Below, one piece after another: positions 40,385-49,756 of a stretch of 51,981 nucleotides of DNA. Positions within the stretch are counted from its first letter, which is position 1. Every line of letters starts with the position of its first letter. The notes beneath the pieces are model-generated. The model worked only from the letters and a program-made list of their open reading frames with translations. It was not told where the DNA came from and did not search any database. Source of the stretch: Lachnospiraceae bacterium (GTDB taxonomy: Bacteria > Bacillota > Clostridia > Lachnospirales > Lachnospiraceae); contig JAKSSE010000004.1 in the NCBI GenBank assembly GCA_024403255.1, positions 1 through 51,981 on the forward strand, in the 5' to 3' direction. The translations under genes were made by a program, and so were the position numbers.

Positions 40385-41770
40385 ATGTCTGAGGCAGTTT
40401 CTTTAAAAGAAAACAAGATGGGTACAATGCCAGTTGGTAAGCTGGTTATTTCTATGTCTTTACCTATCATGATTTCTATGATGGTTCAGGCTTTATATAA
40501 TGTTGTTGATACAATTTTTGTATCAAGGATTTCTGAAGCAGCGCTTACAGCGCTTTCGATGCAGTTTCCTATATTTTCACTTATGATAGCGTTTGGTGTC
40601 GGTACCACTGTTGGTATGGGAGCACTTTTATCACGTTCTTTAGGCGAAAAGAATTTTGAAAAGGTAAACAAGGCTGCTACAAATGGAATGTTTTTAGCAG
40701 TTTGTAATTTCATTCTTTTCTTTATTGTTGGCGTATTTTTAGTTAAGCCATTCTATAGAATCCAGACTTCTGATTTGGAAATAGTAAATGCAGGTATTAG
40801 CTACAGTACAATTCTTTGCTCTGTTTCATTTTGCATGTTTTTCCAGATTACTTTTGAAAGACTTTTACAGGCTACAGGAAAGACTGTTTATTCAATGATT
40901 GTTCAGTTGGTTGGAGCACTTGTAAACATTGCGCTCGATCCAATTCTTATTTTTGGATATTTTGGACTTCCTAAGATGGGGGTAGCTGGTGCGGCAGTTG
41001 CTACTGTTATAGGTCAGCTCACAGGTGCAGTGGTAGGTCTTGTTCTCAACCTTAGAATCAATAAAGAGGTAAATCTTTCGCTCAAAGGTTTTAAGATTGA
41101 CAAAATTATCATCGGCGAAATATATAAAGTTGGAGTTCCTACTATTATCATGCAGTCAATAGGATCACTAATGACTCTTGGAATGAACTTTATTCTGATT
41201 ACGTTTTCATCTACTGCAGTTGCAGTATTTGGTGTTTACTTTAGACTTCAAAGTTTTGCTTTTATGCCTTGCTTTGGTCTTTGCAATGGTCTTGTTCCAA
41301 TTATCAGCTACAACTATGGTGCACAAAATAGAAAGCGTATGATAAAAGCGGCAAAGGTTGGAGTTATGATGGCATTCACCATTATGGTGGTTTGCTCTTT
41401 GTTATTTGAATTTTTCCCAGATCAGCTTTTAGCTATGTTTAATGCTGAAGGCGATATGCTTACACTTGGTAGAAGCGCACTTAAAATAATAGCAATTCAC
41501 TTCCCGCTGGCTGCTTTTGGTATTGTCTTTGGTGGTGTATTTCAGGCACTTGGAAAGGCTGTTTACAGTATGATAATGTCAATTTGTCGTCAGCTTTTAG
41601 TATTGATTCCATCAGCATTTATTCTTGCTAAGGTTTTTGGAAAAGTTGAGGCGGTATGGTGGTCATTCCCGATTGCTGAGGTTGTATCCCTTGTTCTTGC
41701 AGTTTCGTTTATGATTACCACATACAAAAATATTATTTCTAAAGTTGGAGAAAAAAACTCAGAGTTTTAA
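40385..41770 (+). CDS. MATE-family efflux transporter
   Basis: ATG 40385 was preferred because the GTG at 40373 lies in the ribosome site (GGGAGA). The 461-residue protein has twelve hydrophobic segments in two similar halves. The first opens MPVGKLVISMSLPIMISMMVQALYNVVDTIFVSRIS and the second includes KVGVPTIIMQSIGSLMTLGMNFILI and NGLVPIISYNYGAQNRKRM. MATE proteins export drugs or metabolites by Na+ or H+ antiport. The 2-oxoacid oxidoreductase gene follows 11 bases later without a terminator, so they may share a transcript. Confidence 0.92.
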   Translation: MSEAVSLKENKMGTMPVGKLVISMSLPIMISMMVQALYNVVDTIFVSRISEAALTALSMQFPIFSLMIAFGVGTTVGMGALLSRSLGEKNFEKVNKAATNGMFLAVCNFILFFIVGVFLVKPFYRIQTSDLEIVNAGISYSTILCSVSFCMFFQITFERLLQATGKTVYSMIVQLVGALVNIALDPILIFGYFGLPKMGVAGAAVATVIGQLTGAVVGLVLNLRINKEVNLSLKGFKIDKIIIGEIYKVGVPTIIMQSIGSLMTLGMNFILITFSSTAVAVFGVYFRLQSFAFMPCFGLCNGLVPIISYNYGAQNRKRMIKAAKVGVMMAFTIMVVCSLLFEFFPDQLLAMFNAEGDMLTLGRSALKIIAIHFPLAAFGIVFGGVFQALGKAVYSMIMSICRQLLVLIPSAFILAKVFGKVEAVWWSFPIAEVVSLVLAVSFMITTYKNIISKVGEKNSEF

Positions 41771-41781
41771 AGGAGAGATAT

Positions 41782-42363
41782 ATGTCAAAAACACTTGAAA
41801 TCCGGTGGCACGGCCGCGGAGGACAGGGCGCTAAAACAGCAGCACTTCTTCTTGCAGACGTTGCATTTTCTACCGGTGCCTATGTTCAGGGATTCCCTGA
41901 GTATGGCCCAGAGCGAATGGGTGCGCCTATCACAGCGTACAACAGAATCAGTGACGAGGATATCCGCGTTCACTCAAACATCTACACTCCAGACTTGGTA
42001 GTTGTTGTAGATGAGACCCTTCTTCATTCTGTAGATGTTACTGCAGGACTTAAGGAAGATGGAGCAATTCTTATTAACACCCCTTCATCAGTAGAGGAGA
42101 TTACTCCAATGCTTAAGGGATACAAGGGAAAGGTTTACACCATTGATGCCTGCAAGATTTCAATTGAAACTCTTGGCAAGAATTTCCCTAATACACCTAT
42201 GCTTGCAGCAGTAGTTGCAATCACCAAGGTTATGGATCGTGAGCCTTTCATCGCAAATATGCAGGAAAGCTACGAGCATAAGTTTGCTAAAAAGCCTGAA
42301 GTTATCGAGGGCAATATGAAGGCACTTACCACAGCTTATGATGCTGCAGCAGCAATGATGTAA
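41782..42363 (+). CDS. porG: 2-oxoacid:ferredoxin oxidoreductase subunit gamma
   Basis: The 193-residue protein has the gamma-subunit phrases IRWHGRGGQGAKTAALLLADVAF, QGFPEYGPERMGAPITAYNRIS and VVVDETLL. It is part of a four-subunit pyruvate (or 2-oxoisovalerate) ferredoxin oxidoreductase, which splits the oxoacid to acyl-CoA and CO2 and reduces ferredoxin. AAGGAGAG precedes the start. The order gamma-delta-alpha-beta is that of Thermotoga and archaeal pyruvate enzymes. Confidence 0.92.
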   Translation: MSKTLEIRWHGRGGQGAKTAALLLADVAFSTGAYVQGFPEYGPERMGAPITAYNRISDEDIRVHSNIYTPDLVVVVDETLLHSVDVTAGLKEDGAILINTPSSVEEITPMLKGYKGKVYTIDACKISIETLGKNFPNTPMLAAVVAITKVMDREPFIANMQESYEHKFAKKPEVIEGNMKALTTAYDAAAAMM

Positions 42364-42372
42364 GGAGGCAAC

Positions 42373-42675
42373 ATGAGAACAGACGTTACTAAAATAAATG
42401 AGCAGACTCCTTACGAGGAGCTTACTGAAGCTCTTATGATTTTTGACGGTGGTAACTCTAAGGCCTTTATGACCGGTGAGTGGAGAACCGTTACCCCAGT
42501 TATTGATTTTGATAAGTGCAAGCAGTGTCTTCTTTGTGCACCAGTTTGCCCAGACTCTTCAATTCCAGTAAAGGATGGTAAGAGACTTGATTTTGATTAT
42601 GACCACTGCAAAGGCTGTGGTATCTGCTCAAAGGCTTGTCCTTTTGGAGCAATTACAATGAAGGAGGGAAGATAA
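42373..42675 (+). CDS. porD: 2-oxoacid:ferredoxin oxidoreductase subunit delta
   Basis: The 100-residue ferredoxin-like subunit carries two 4Fe-4S motifs: CKQCLLCAPVCP and CKGCGICSKACP. It passes electrons from the catalytic subunits to free ferredoxin. AAGGAGG precedes the start, and its stop touches the alpha-subunit start (TAATG). Confidence 0.94.
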   Translation: MRTDVTKINEQTPYEELTEALMIFDGGNSKAFMTGEWRTVTPVIDFDKCKQCLLCAPVCPDSSIPVKDGKRLDFDYDHCKGCGICSKACPFGAITMKEGR

Positions 42676-43868
42676 TGGGCAGAAGAGACCGTATGTCAGG
42701 AAATGAAGCGGTAGCAAATGCTATCCGTCAGGTGAATCCAGACGTAATGCCTGCATTCCCTATTACACCATCTACCGAAATTCCACAGATGGTATCGACT
42801 TTTATAGCAAACGGAAAGATGGATACTGAGTTTATCCCTGTTGAGTCAGAGCATTCTTCAATGTCTGCAGCACTCGGCGCTGAGGCAGCAGGTGCAAGAG
42901 CACTTACCGCTACTTCATCAGCTGGTCTTGCATACATGTGGGAAGAATTACTTCTTGCAGCATCTAACCGTCAGCCATTAGTTCTTGCACTTGTTAACAG
43001 AACCTTATCTGGCCCTCTTAACATCAACGCAGACCACACCGATGGTATGGGTGCAAGAGATACTGGTTGGATTCAGATTTATGCTGAGACTAATCAGGAA
43101 GCTTATGATAACTTTATCCAGGCTTATCCAATCGCAGAAAATCCAGCAGTTCATCTTCCAGTTATGATTTGCCAGGATGGTTTCATTACCAGCCATGCAG
43201 TTCAGAATATCGAGATCGAAGATGATGAGGCTGTTAAGAAATTCGTTGGCGAGCGTGAGGTAGAGGAATATCTTCTTAATCCAGGAAAGCCAATTTCAGT
43301 AGGTCCTTATTCAGTAGTTGGTTACTGTATGGAGGCTAGAAAAGCTCAGGAAGTAGCAATGGAGAACGCAAAAGACGTTATTATCGACGTTGCTAAAAAG
43401 TTTAAGAAAGAATTCGGCCGTGGATTTGAGCTTTTTGAGGAATACAAGACTGAAGACGCTGATTACATCATGCTTATCATGGGTTCAGCAGCTGGTACTG
43501 CAAAGCAGGCAGTTGATGATTTACGTGCTAAGGGAATGAAGGTTGGTGTACTTAAGCTTCGCGTATTTAGACCATTTCCTGCAGAGGAAATCGCAAAGGC
43601 TCTTTCAAAGGCAAAGGCAGTTGCAATCATGGACCGTTGCGAAAGCTACAATGGTCATGGTGGCCCTCTTGGAATGGAAGTTATGGCTGGCCTTTACAGA
43701 GCAAAAGCTGATGTTATGGCAGTTGATTATATCTATGGTCTTTCAGGAAGAGATTTCACTGTAGATAACGTATATGATATTTTTGCTGAACTTGAGGATG
43801 CAGTAAAGAGCGGCAAGGCTCCAGCTCAGTGCCAGTATATTGGTTTACGTACAAAGGAGGGCAAATAA
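42675..43868 (+). CDS. porA: 2-oxoacid:ferredoxin oxidoreductase subunit alpha
   Basis: ATG 42675 follows AAGGAGGGA; an earlier in-frame ATG at 42636 lies within the delta gene. The 397-residue subunit has the alpha signature MSGNEAVANAIRQVNPDVMPAFPITPSTEIPQ, then ESEHSSMSAALGAEAAGARALTATSSAGLAYM and LKLRVFRPFPAEEIAKAL. It forms the active site with beta. The PITPSTEI phrase is typical of pyruvate and 2-oxoisovalerate enzymes. Confidence 0.94.
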   Translation: MGRRDRMSGNEAVANAIRQVNPDVMPAFPITPSTEIPQMVSTFIANGKMDTEFIPVESEHSSMSAALGAEAAGARALTATSSAGLAYMWEELLLAASNRQPLVLALVNRTLSGPLNINADHTDGMGARDTGWIQIYAETNQEAYDNFIQAYPIAENPAVHLPVMICQDGFITSHAVQNIEIEDDEAVKKFVGEREVEEYLLNPGKPISVGPYSVVGYCMEARKAQEVAMENAKDVIIDVAKKFKKEFGRGFELFEEYKTEDADYIMLIMGSAAGTAKQAVDDLRAKGMKVGVLKLRVFRPFPAEEIAKALSKAKAVAIMDRCESYNGHGGPLGMEVMAGLYRAKADVMAVDYIYGLSGRDFTVDNVYDIFAELEDAVKSGKAPAQCQYIGLRTKEGK

Positions 43869-44807
43869 ATGGCTTACAATTTAAAAGAAGAACTTAACAA
43901 GCCTGAGCGTTTTGCCCCAGGACACAGACTTTGTGCAGGATGTGGCGCGCCAATCGCAGTAAGAAGCGTGCTTCGTGCCCTTCATGAAGGAGACCATGCT
44001 GTAATCGCAAATGCAACAGGATGTCTTGAAGTTAGCTCATTTACCTATCCATACACTGCATGGGAAGATAGCTACATCCATAATGCATTTGAGAATGCAG
44101 GTGCTACCTTATCAGGTGTTGAGACTGCATATCGTGTACTTAAGAAGCGTGGAAAATTAGACAAGGAAGAGACCTTTAAGTTCATCGCTTTTGGTGGTGA
44201 TGGTGGTACCTATGATATCGGCTTCCAGTCACTTTCAGGTGCAATGGAAAGAGGTCACGATCTTGTATATGTTTGTTATGATAACGGCGCTTACATGAAC
44301 ACTGGTATCCAGAGATCATCAGCTACTCCAATGTACGCTGATACCACAACTACTCCAGTAGGTTCAGAGTCGAATGGTAAGATGCAGAACCGCAAGGATC
44401 TTGCAGCTATCATTGCAAACCATGATGTACCTTACGTAGCACAGACTACATACCTTGGAAACTTTAAAGATATTCATGAGAAGTCAGAGAAAGCAATCTA
44501 TACTGAAGGTTCTGCTTTCCTTAACGTTCTTGCTCCATGCCCAAGAGGTTGGAGATATGAGACTGCTGACCTTATGGAGATGTGCCGTCTTGCAGTAGAG
44601 ACCTGCTACTGGCCACTCTTTGAAGTAGAGCATGGCAAGTGGACTTTAAACTACGAGCCAAAGCAGAAACTTCCTATCGAAGATTTCCTTCGTCCACAGG
44701 GAAGATTCAAGCATCTTTTCAAGAAGGGAAATGAAGATCTTCTTGAGCAGTTCCAGGCAGAGGTAGATCGCCGTTGGGAAAACTTACAGTATCTTTGCAA
44801 TAGATAA
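43869..44807 (+). CDS. porB: 2-oxoacid:ferredoxin oxidoreductase subunit beta
   Basis: The 312-residue subunit has the cluster-binding start RFAPGHRLCAGCGAPIAVR, the thiamine-diphosphate site FIAFGGDGGTYDIGFQSLSGAMERGHDLVYVCYDNGAYMNTGIQRSSATP, and a C-terminal LAPCPRGWRYE. These match pyruvate-type beta subunits. It begins directly after the alpha stop with GGAGGGCAAATA in front. It closes the gamma-delta-alpha-beta set. Confidence 0.95.
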   Translation: MAYNLKEELNKPERFAPGHRLCAGCGAPIAVRSVLRALHEGDHAVIANATGCLEVSSFTYPYTAWEDSYIHNAFENAGATLSGVETAYRVLKKRGKLDKEETFKFIAFGGDGGTYDIGFQSLSGAMERGHDLVYVCYDNGAYMNTGIQRSSATPMYADTTTTPVGSESNGKMQNRKDLAAIIANHDVPYVAQTTYLGNFKDIHEKSEKAIYTEGSAFLNVLAPCPRGWRYETADLMEMCRLAVETCYWPLFEVEHGKWTLNYEPKQKLPIEDFLRPQGRFKHLFKKGNEDLLEQFQAEVDRRWENLQYLCNR

Positions 44808-44822
44808 TCTGTTAGTTATATA
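44795..44822 (+). promoter_or_regulatory. Possible promoter for nucleoside ABC operon
   Basis: TTGCAA (44795-44800) lies 16 bases before TATATA (44817-44822), at the end of the beta-subunit gene. The assignment is modest because the region is simply AT-rich. Confidence 0.4.
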
Positions 44823-44848
44823 TTTTTTAAAATATGGAGGAAAAGAAA

Positions 44849-46048
44849 ATGAAGAAGATTATTGCTAGCCTTCTCGTAGGCGCAATGACAATGTCTCTTG
44901 TAGCATGTGGTGCTGCAGAGGCTCCAGCTGCACCAGCAGCTGACGCAGCTACTGAAGCTGTAGAGGAAGAAGTAGAAGAAGTAGCAGAGGAAGCAGAAGA
45001 AGTTTCAGGCGAAGGCCTTAACATTCTCTTTGTTTCTTCACCATCAGGTGTTGACGATGGTTCATTCAACCAGAACTCATACAAGGGTGTTGAAGATTTC
45101 GTAGCAGCTCATCCAGAGTGCACTTCAACCGCTCTTAAGGAAGAGACTGGTGATGTAGAAGCTTGTATCTCATTCGTAGATGCAAACGTTGCAGATTACG
45201 ATGTAATCGTAGCTTGCGGATTCCAGTTCGCAGCAATCGGCGATATCGCTGATGACAACCCAGACAAGTATTTCATCCTTGTTGATGCTACTCCTACCTA
45301 TGCTGATGGTTCAGAAGCACAGTGTGATAACATCTACTCAGAGAGCTTTGCTGAGCAGGAGTCAGGTTTCTTCGCAGGCGTTTCAGCAGCAATGGAAACC
45401 AAGACTAACAAGGTTGCAGTAGTTAACGGTATTGCATACCCTTCAAACGTAAACTATCAGTACGGTTTCATGTGTGGTGTTGATTATGCTAATGCTAAGC
45501 TTGGTACTTCAGCTGAGTATGTTGAACTTGCTTCATACGCAGGTACTGATGTAACTGGTACAAACGTTGGTGGTAACTACATCGGATCTTTCGCTGATCA
45601 GGATACCGGTAAGGTAGTAGGTGAGGCTCTTATTAAAGAGGGATGTGATATCATCTTTGTAGCAGCTGGTGATTCAGGTAATGGTGTATTCACTGCAGCT
45701 AAGGAAACTGAGGATGTAATGGTAATCGGTTGTGATGCTGACCAGTACAGCTTTGGTGACAACGGCTCACGTAACATCATTCTTACTTCAGTACTTAAGT
45801 GTATGGATATCTCAAACAAGAACGCTCTTGAGACCATTCTTGCAGGTACTTTCCAGGGTGGCGTAAACGCAACTCTTACCGCATCAGTAGAGGGTACTGG
45901 TTACGTTTCAGCTGATGGTCGTCATCAGCTTTCAGCAGAGACTCTTGCAGCACTTAGCGACGCTCTTGGCGAGGTTAAGGACGGCTCAGTTGTTCCTGCT
46001 TCAAACTTTGGCGTAACTCTTGACGAGTTCAAGGCTACTCTTCAGTAA
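44849..46048 (+). CDS. bmpA: BMP-family substrate-binding lipoprotein (nucleoside type)
   Basis: ATG 44849 follows GGAGGAAAAGAAA. The 399-residue protein has a lipoprotein signal ending MSLVACG (Cys20) and an Ala/Glu-rich linker of about 35 residues. The PnrA/BMP fold follows: ILFVSSPSGVDDGSFNQNSYKGVEDF, NKVAVVNGIAYPSNVNYQYGFMCGVDYAN and DIIFVAAGDSGNGVFTAAKETEDVMVIGCDADQY. Such proteins bind purine or other nucleosides outside the cell. A terminator lies between it and the ABC ATPase, which would let the binding protein be made in excess. Confidence 0.92.
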   Translation: MKKIIASLLVGAMTMSLVACGAAEAPAAPAADAATEAVEEEVEEVAEEAEEVSGEGLNILFVSSPSGVDDGSFNQNSYKGVEDFVAAHPECTSTALKEETGDVEACISFVDANVADYDVIVACGFQFAAIGDIADDNPDKYFILVDATPTYADGSEAQCDNIYSESFAEQESGFFAGVSAAMETKTNKVAVVNGIAYPSNVNYQYGFMCGVDYANAKLGTSAEYVELASYAGTDVTGTNVGGNYIGSFADQDTGKVVGEALIKEGCDIIFVAAGDSGNGVFTAAKETEDVMVIGCDADQYSFGDNGSRNIILTSVLKCMDISNKNALETILAGTFQGGVNATLTASVEGTGYVSADGRHQLSAETLAALSDALGEVKDGSVVPASNFGVTLDEFKATLQ

Positions 46049-46066
46049 TTAAAAGCTTTATTTTTA

Positions 46067-46098
46067 GGGAAAGGGTTTTGCCCTTTCCCTTTTTTTAT
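46067..46098 (+). terminator. Terminator between binding protein and ABC genes
   Basis: GGGAAAGGG and CCCTTTCCC form a perfect 9-bp stem around TTTTG, followed by a T run. It probably allows part read-through to the ABC genes. A weak extended -10 (TGCTAAAAT, 46110-46118) follows. Confidence 0.9.
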
Positions 46099-46156
46099 GC
46101 CATAAAATGTGCTAAAATTGGCTCGTTGTTATAGCTGTTTTTATGGGAGAAAACTT

Positions 46157-47731
46157 GTGTCTGAATACATTGTTGAAATGAAAAATATCACAAAGCGTTT
46201 CCCAGGTATCATAGCCAATAAGGATGTTTCTGTGTCTGTAAAAAAAGGCGAGATTTTAGCTATCCTTGGAGAAAATGGTGCTGGAAAATCCACTCTTATG
46301 AGTATGCTTTTTGGTATGTATGAGCCTGATGAGGGTGAGATTTATGTCAGAGGGGAAAAGGTTACTATTGATTCTCCGATGAAAGCGACAGAGCTTAATA
46401 TTGGAATGGTACATCAGCATTTTAAGCTGGTTTCAAATTACACCATTACCGAAAATATAATTATGGGAATGGAACCAACAAAAAAGGTTCTTGGGATTCC
46501 TGTAGTCGATATAAAAACTGCAAATGCTAAAATAGCAGAACTTTCAGAAAAATATGGTTTAGAGGTTAATCCTACTGATCTTATTTCAGATATTCCTGTT
46601 TCTACACAGCAGAGAGTAGAAATATTAAAAATGCTTTACCGCGAAGCAGAAATCCTTATTTTTGATGAGCCTACTGCGGTTCTTACTCCTCAGGAAATAG
46701 ACTCTCTTCTTGAGATAATAAGAGGACTTCGAGAAAGTGGTAAAACTGTTATCTTAATTACCCATAAATTAAATGAAATAAAGCAGGTGGCAGATAGATG
46801 TGTCATCCTAAAGCAGGGCGAGCTTGTTGGTTACGCATCTGATAAGACTCCAGGACAGGAGAAGATGGCTTATGATCTTGACGTTGCAACTACCTCAACA
46901 AAGACTATGGCAAATCTTATGGTTGGTCGTGAAGTCAGCTTTGAAGTCGAAAAGGCACCTGCAAAGCTTGGAGATGTTGTCCTTAAAGTAGATAATCTCA
47001 CTGTTTCGAACCAGGACAAATTTGAGGTTGTTAAGAACGCATCATTTGAAGTTCATGCTGGAGAAATCCTGGCAATTGCGGGAGTTTCTGGAAATGGTCA
47101 GGTTGATATTGCTGATGCGGTAGCCGGAACTAAACCTGTTAAATCTGGAAAAGTATTTCTTAACGGAGAGGATATAACAGCCCTCTCAATTCGAGACAGA
47201 GCAGAAAAGGGCATAGCCTATATTCCAGAAGACAGACATGGCTGTGGTCTTATCATGGACTTCGATCTTTCAGATAATTTAGGCCTTAAGAAATATCACA
47301 AGTCGCCATTTAGCGTAAAAGGTATTCTGAAAAAGAATGCATTTAACGAGAATGCAGATAGGCTTATAAGTGAGCATGATATAAGAAGTGGCCAGGGAAA
47401 AGCTACAATAGTAAGATCCATGAGTGGTGGTAATCAGCAGAAAGCTATTATTGCCAGGGAAGTAGATACAGATGCAGATTTAATTATCTATGTGCAGCCA
47501 ACTCGAGGTCTTGATATCGGTGCTATTGAGAAAATCAGAAAGGATATGATTGCACAAAGAGATGCAGGAAAGGCTATCCTTCTTATCTCTTTGGAACTTG
47601 ATGAAGTTATGAACTGTGCGGATACAATCGCTGTTATTTATGGCGGAGTGATTCAGAATATTTCACCTGCGTCTTCTTTGGATGAAAAGAAGGTCGGAGA
47701 GTATATGATGGGGGTGAGTCAGCATGAATAA
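46157..47731 (+). CDS. nupO: Nucleoside ABC transporter ATP-binding protein
   Basis: GTG 46157 follows GGGAGA (46145-46150) and gives the usual opening SEYIVEMKNITKRFPGIIAN. The 524-residue protein is a double ABC ATPase like those of ribose and nucleoside importers. The first half has Walker A LGENGAGKST and Walker B LIFDEPTAVL; the second has a degenerate A-loop AGVSGNGQVD, signature MSGGNQQKAIIARE, and TRGLDIGA. It powers import with the two permeases that follow, the order of nupNOPQ. Its end overlaps the next gene by 8 bases. Confidence 0.92.
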   Translation: MSEYIVEMKNITKRFPGIIANKDVSVSVKKGEILAILGENGAGKSTLMSMLFGMYEPDEGEIYVRGEKVTIDSPMKATELNIGMVHQHFKLVSNYTITENIIMGMEPTKKVLGIPVVDIKTANAKIAELSEKYGLEVNPTDLISDIPVSTQQRVEILKMLYREAEILIFDEPTAVLTPQEIDSLLEIIRGLRESGKTVILITHKLNEIKQVADRCVILKQGELVGYASDKTPGQEKMAYDLDVATTSTKTMANLMVGREVSFEVEKAPAKLGDVVLKVDNLTVSNQDKFEVVKNASFEVHAGEILAIAGVSGNGQVDIADAVAGTKPVKSGKVFLNGEDITALSIRDRAEKGIAYIPEDRHGCGLIMDFDLSDNLGLKKYHKSPFSVKGILKKNAFNENADRLISEHDIRSGQGKATIVRSMSGGNQQKAIIAREVDTDADLIIYVQPTRGLDIGAIEKIRKDMIAQRDAGKAILLISLELDEVMNCADTIAVIYGGVIQNISPASSLDEKKVGEYMMGVSQHE

Positions 47732-48848
47732 ATCCATCCTCGTTAAAATATTTGATGGAAAGAAGCAGAAAATTTTAATACCTCTTTTCACTATACTGAT
47801 AGGTCTTATCGTTGGTGGAATTGTAATTGCTGCAACTGGATCAAATCCTTTTAAGGCATACTACAACATCCTTCAGGGATGTGGACTTGCTGCAAAGCCA
47901 AAATACGGTGGAAAGAAGGGTATGATTACAGATTTCATGGAGTACTTAGATTACGCTACTCCTGTAATTTTGGCTGCTCTTTCGTTTGCTGTATCAATGA
48001 AGGCAGGCGTATTTAACATCGGTATTTCAGGTCAGATGATGGCTGCTGGATTTATTTCAACAATTACAGTTGGATATTCAAGTCTTGCTGCTGGTATTGC
48101 AAAGCCTTTGGCAATTTTGCTTGGATTTGTTGTTGGTTCTTTAATTGGTGCACTTGTCGGATTTCTTAAATATAAATTTAATATAAACGAAGTTGTTTCG
48201 ACAATCATGATTAACTATATAGTGAGATACGTAGTCACGTTCTTTATAAATATGTACTATGTTGATCCCGTATCAAGACAGTCGAATCTTATCACACCAG
48301 AGAGCCGACTTTCATTGCAAAAGGTTCCTGTGGGAAATTATAAGATGACAATTCCTCTTGGATTTATTGTTGCGATGGTAGCTGTGGTTGTTGTTTATAT
48401 TCTATTTGAAAAAACCAAAGCCGGATTTGAAATGAAGACAGTTGGAGCAAACCCAACGGGTGCAAAATATCAGGGAATTAACGTAGGAAAGAATCTTGTT
48501 TTGGCTATGACAATCTCAGGTGGACTTGCAGGACTTGCAGGCATCACCAATTTCATGGGATATTATGGATCAATTCAGCCAGGCGTACTTACCAGTTGTG
48601 GTTTTGATTCAATCGCCGTTGCACTTTTAGGAAACTGTAATCCATTTGGAATCATCTTTTCATCACTCTTTATCAGTGGACTTTCAAACGGTTCAGTTTA
48701 CATGACTTCGTCATCTGGTGTTGAATTTGAAATTGCAAGCGTAATCACAGGAGTAATCCTTGTATTTAGCGCTTGTGCAACCTTTGTTGAACATCTTATT
48801 GAGAAAAAGAAACTTGAAAAAGTAGATAATGAGGAGGATAGAGCATGA
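47724..48848 (+). CDS. nupP: Nucleoside ABC transporter permease 1
   Basis: The 374-residue protein has eight to ten hydrophobic segments and the branched-chain/ribose-type permease motifs ATPVILAALSFAVSMKAGVFNIGISGQMMAAGF and TVGANPTGAKYQGINVGKNLVLAMTISGGLAGLAG. An insertion after the first helix (NPFKAYYNILQGCGLAAKPKYGGKKG) is typical of this group. It overlaps the ATPase end and the second permease start (ATGA). Confidence 0.92.
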   Translation: MNKSILVKIFDGKKQKILIPLFTILIGLIVGGIVIAATGSNPFKAYYNILQGCGLAAKPKYGGKKGMITDFMEYLDYATPVILAALSFAVSMKAGVFNIGISGQMMAAGFISTITVGYSSLAAGIAKPLAILLGFVVGSLIGALVGFLKYKFNINEVVSTIMINYIVRYVVTFFINMYYVDPVSRQSNLITPESRLSLQKVPVGNYKMTIPLGFIVAMVAVVVVYILFEKTKAGFEMKTVGANPTGAKYQGINVGKNLVLAMTISGGLAGLAGITNFMGYYGSIQPGVLTSCGFDSIAVALLGNCNPFGIIFSSLFISGLSNGSVYMTSSSGVEFEIASVITGVILVFSACATFVEHLIEKKKLEKVDNEEDRA

Positions 48849-49756
48849 GTACAGTATTTTATAATGGCTTAGCTTTCGTGTTGCCTCTTCTTGTTATGGC
48901 TTTAAGTGGTATATATTGCGAGAGAAGCGGTATTACAAACCTTGCAGTTGAAGGTTTCCAGGGATTTGGAGCCTTTGTTGGAGCTTTTGTTGCAGTGCTT
49001 ATGCAACAGACTATGGGAGCCAGCAATGTTCCATATTATGTTGCTATATTGATGTCGTTTATTGGTGGATGCGTTTTTGCATTGTTGCACGCTCTTCTTT
49101 GCATAAAATTCAAAGCAAATCAGGTAATTTCTGGCGTCGTAATAAATATCTTTGCGATGGCTATGACAGCTTATTTGACAAAGCATTTAAATGCAGCGGT
49201 TTTTAATCAGGCATCAGATAAACTTATTTTAAATGTTGCACCAAAGGTTTTTGGATTCTATACCTTTGAACCAATCATTATAGTTGTTGTACTTGTTGCA
49301 TGGTTTGTGATGTATAAAACCAGATTTGGTCTTTATTTAAGAGCATGTGGCGATAATCCACAGGCAGTAGATGCAGCAGGAATTAACGTTGCAAAAATCA
49401 GATATATAGCCGTTGCACTTTCAGGCGGATTTGCTGGAATTGGTGGTATCTGTTATGCATATTCTATTTCATCAAACTTTTCAGCAAATATCTATTCGGG
49501 ATATGGATATCTTGCAATTGCAGCGCTCATTTTTGGTAACTGGAATATTTTGCCAACGCTTGGCGCATGTGCGTTATTTGGATTTGCAAGAAGCTTTGGA
49601 TATCAGCTTGTAATGATTGCAGAACTTCCATCAGCATACCAGGATCTTATCATGATTCTTCCATATGTTTTGACACTTATCATGCTTATGTTCTTTAGTA
49701 AAAAGAACCATTCTCCAAAAGCGCTTGGTGTACCTTACGATAAGGGCGGAAGATAA
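48845..49756 (+). CDS. nupQ: Nucleoside ABC transporter permease 2
   Basis: The 303-residue protein is the second membrane subunit, with motifs LVMALSGIYCERSGITNLAVEGFQGFGAFVG and LRACGDNPQAVDAAGINVAKIRYIAVALSGGFAGIGG. It pairs with the first permease. GAGGATAGAGC precedes the start. Its last 22 bases overlap the 3' end of the convergent minus-strand gene, so the stops cross. Confidence 0.92.
   Translation: MSTVFYNGLAFVLPLLVMALSGIYCERSGITNLAVEGFQGFGAFVGAFVAVLMQQTMGASNVPYYVAILMSFIGGCVFALLHALLCIKFKANQVISGVVINIFAMAMTAYLTKHLNAAVFNQASDKLILNVAPKVFGFYTFEPIIIVVVLVAWFVMYKTRFGLYLRACGDNPQAVDAAGINVAKIRYIAVALSGGFAGIGGICYAYSISSNFSANIYSGYGYLAIAALIFGNWNILPTLGACALFGFARSFGYQLVMIAELPSAYQDLIMILPYVLTLIMLMFFSKKNHSPKALGVPYDKGGR

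Noticed and set aside
46110..46118. Independent promoter for the nucleoside ABC genes
   Set aside because: Only an extended -10 is visible, with a T run in the -35 place; partial read-through of the terminator explains expression equally well.
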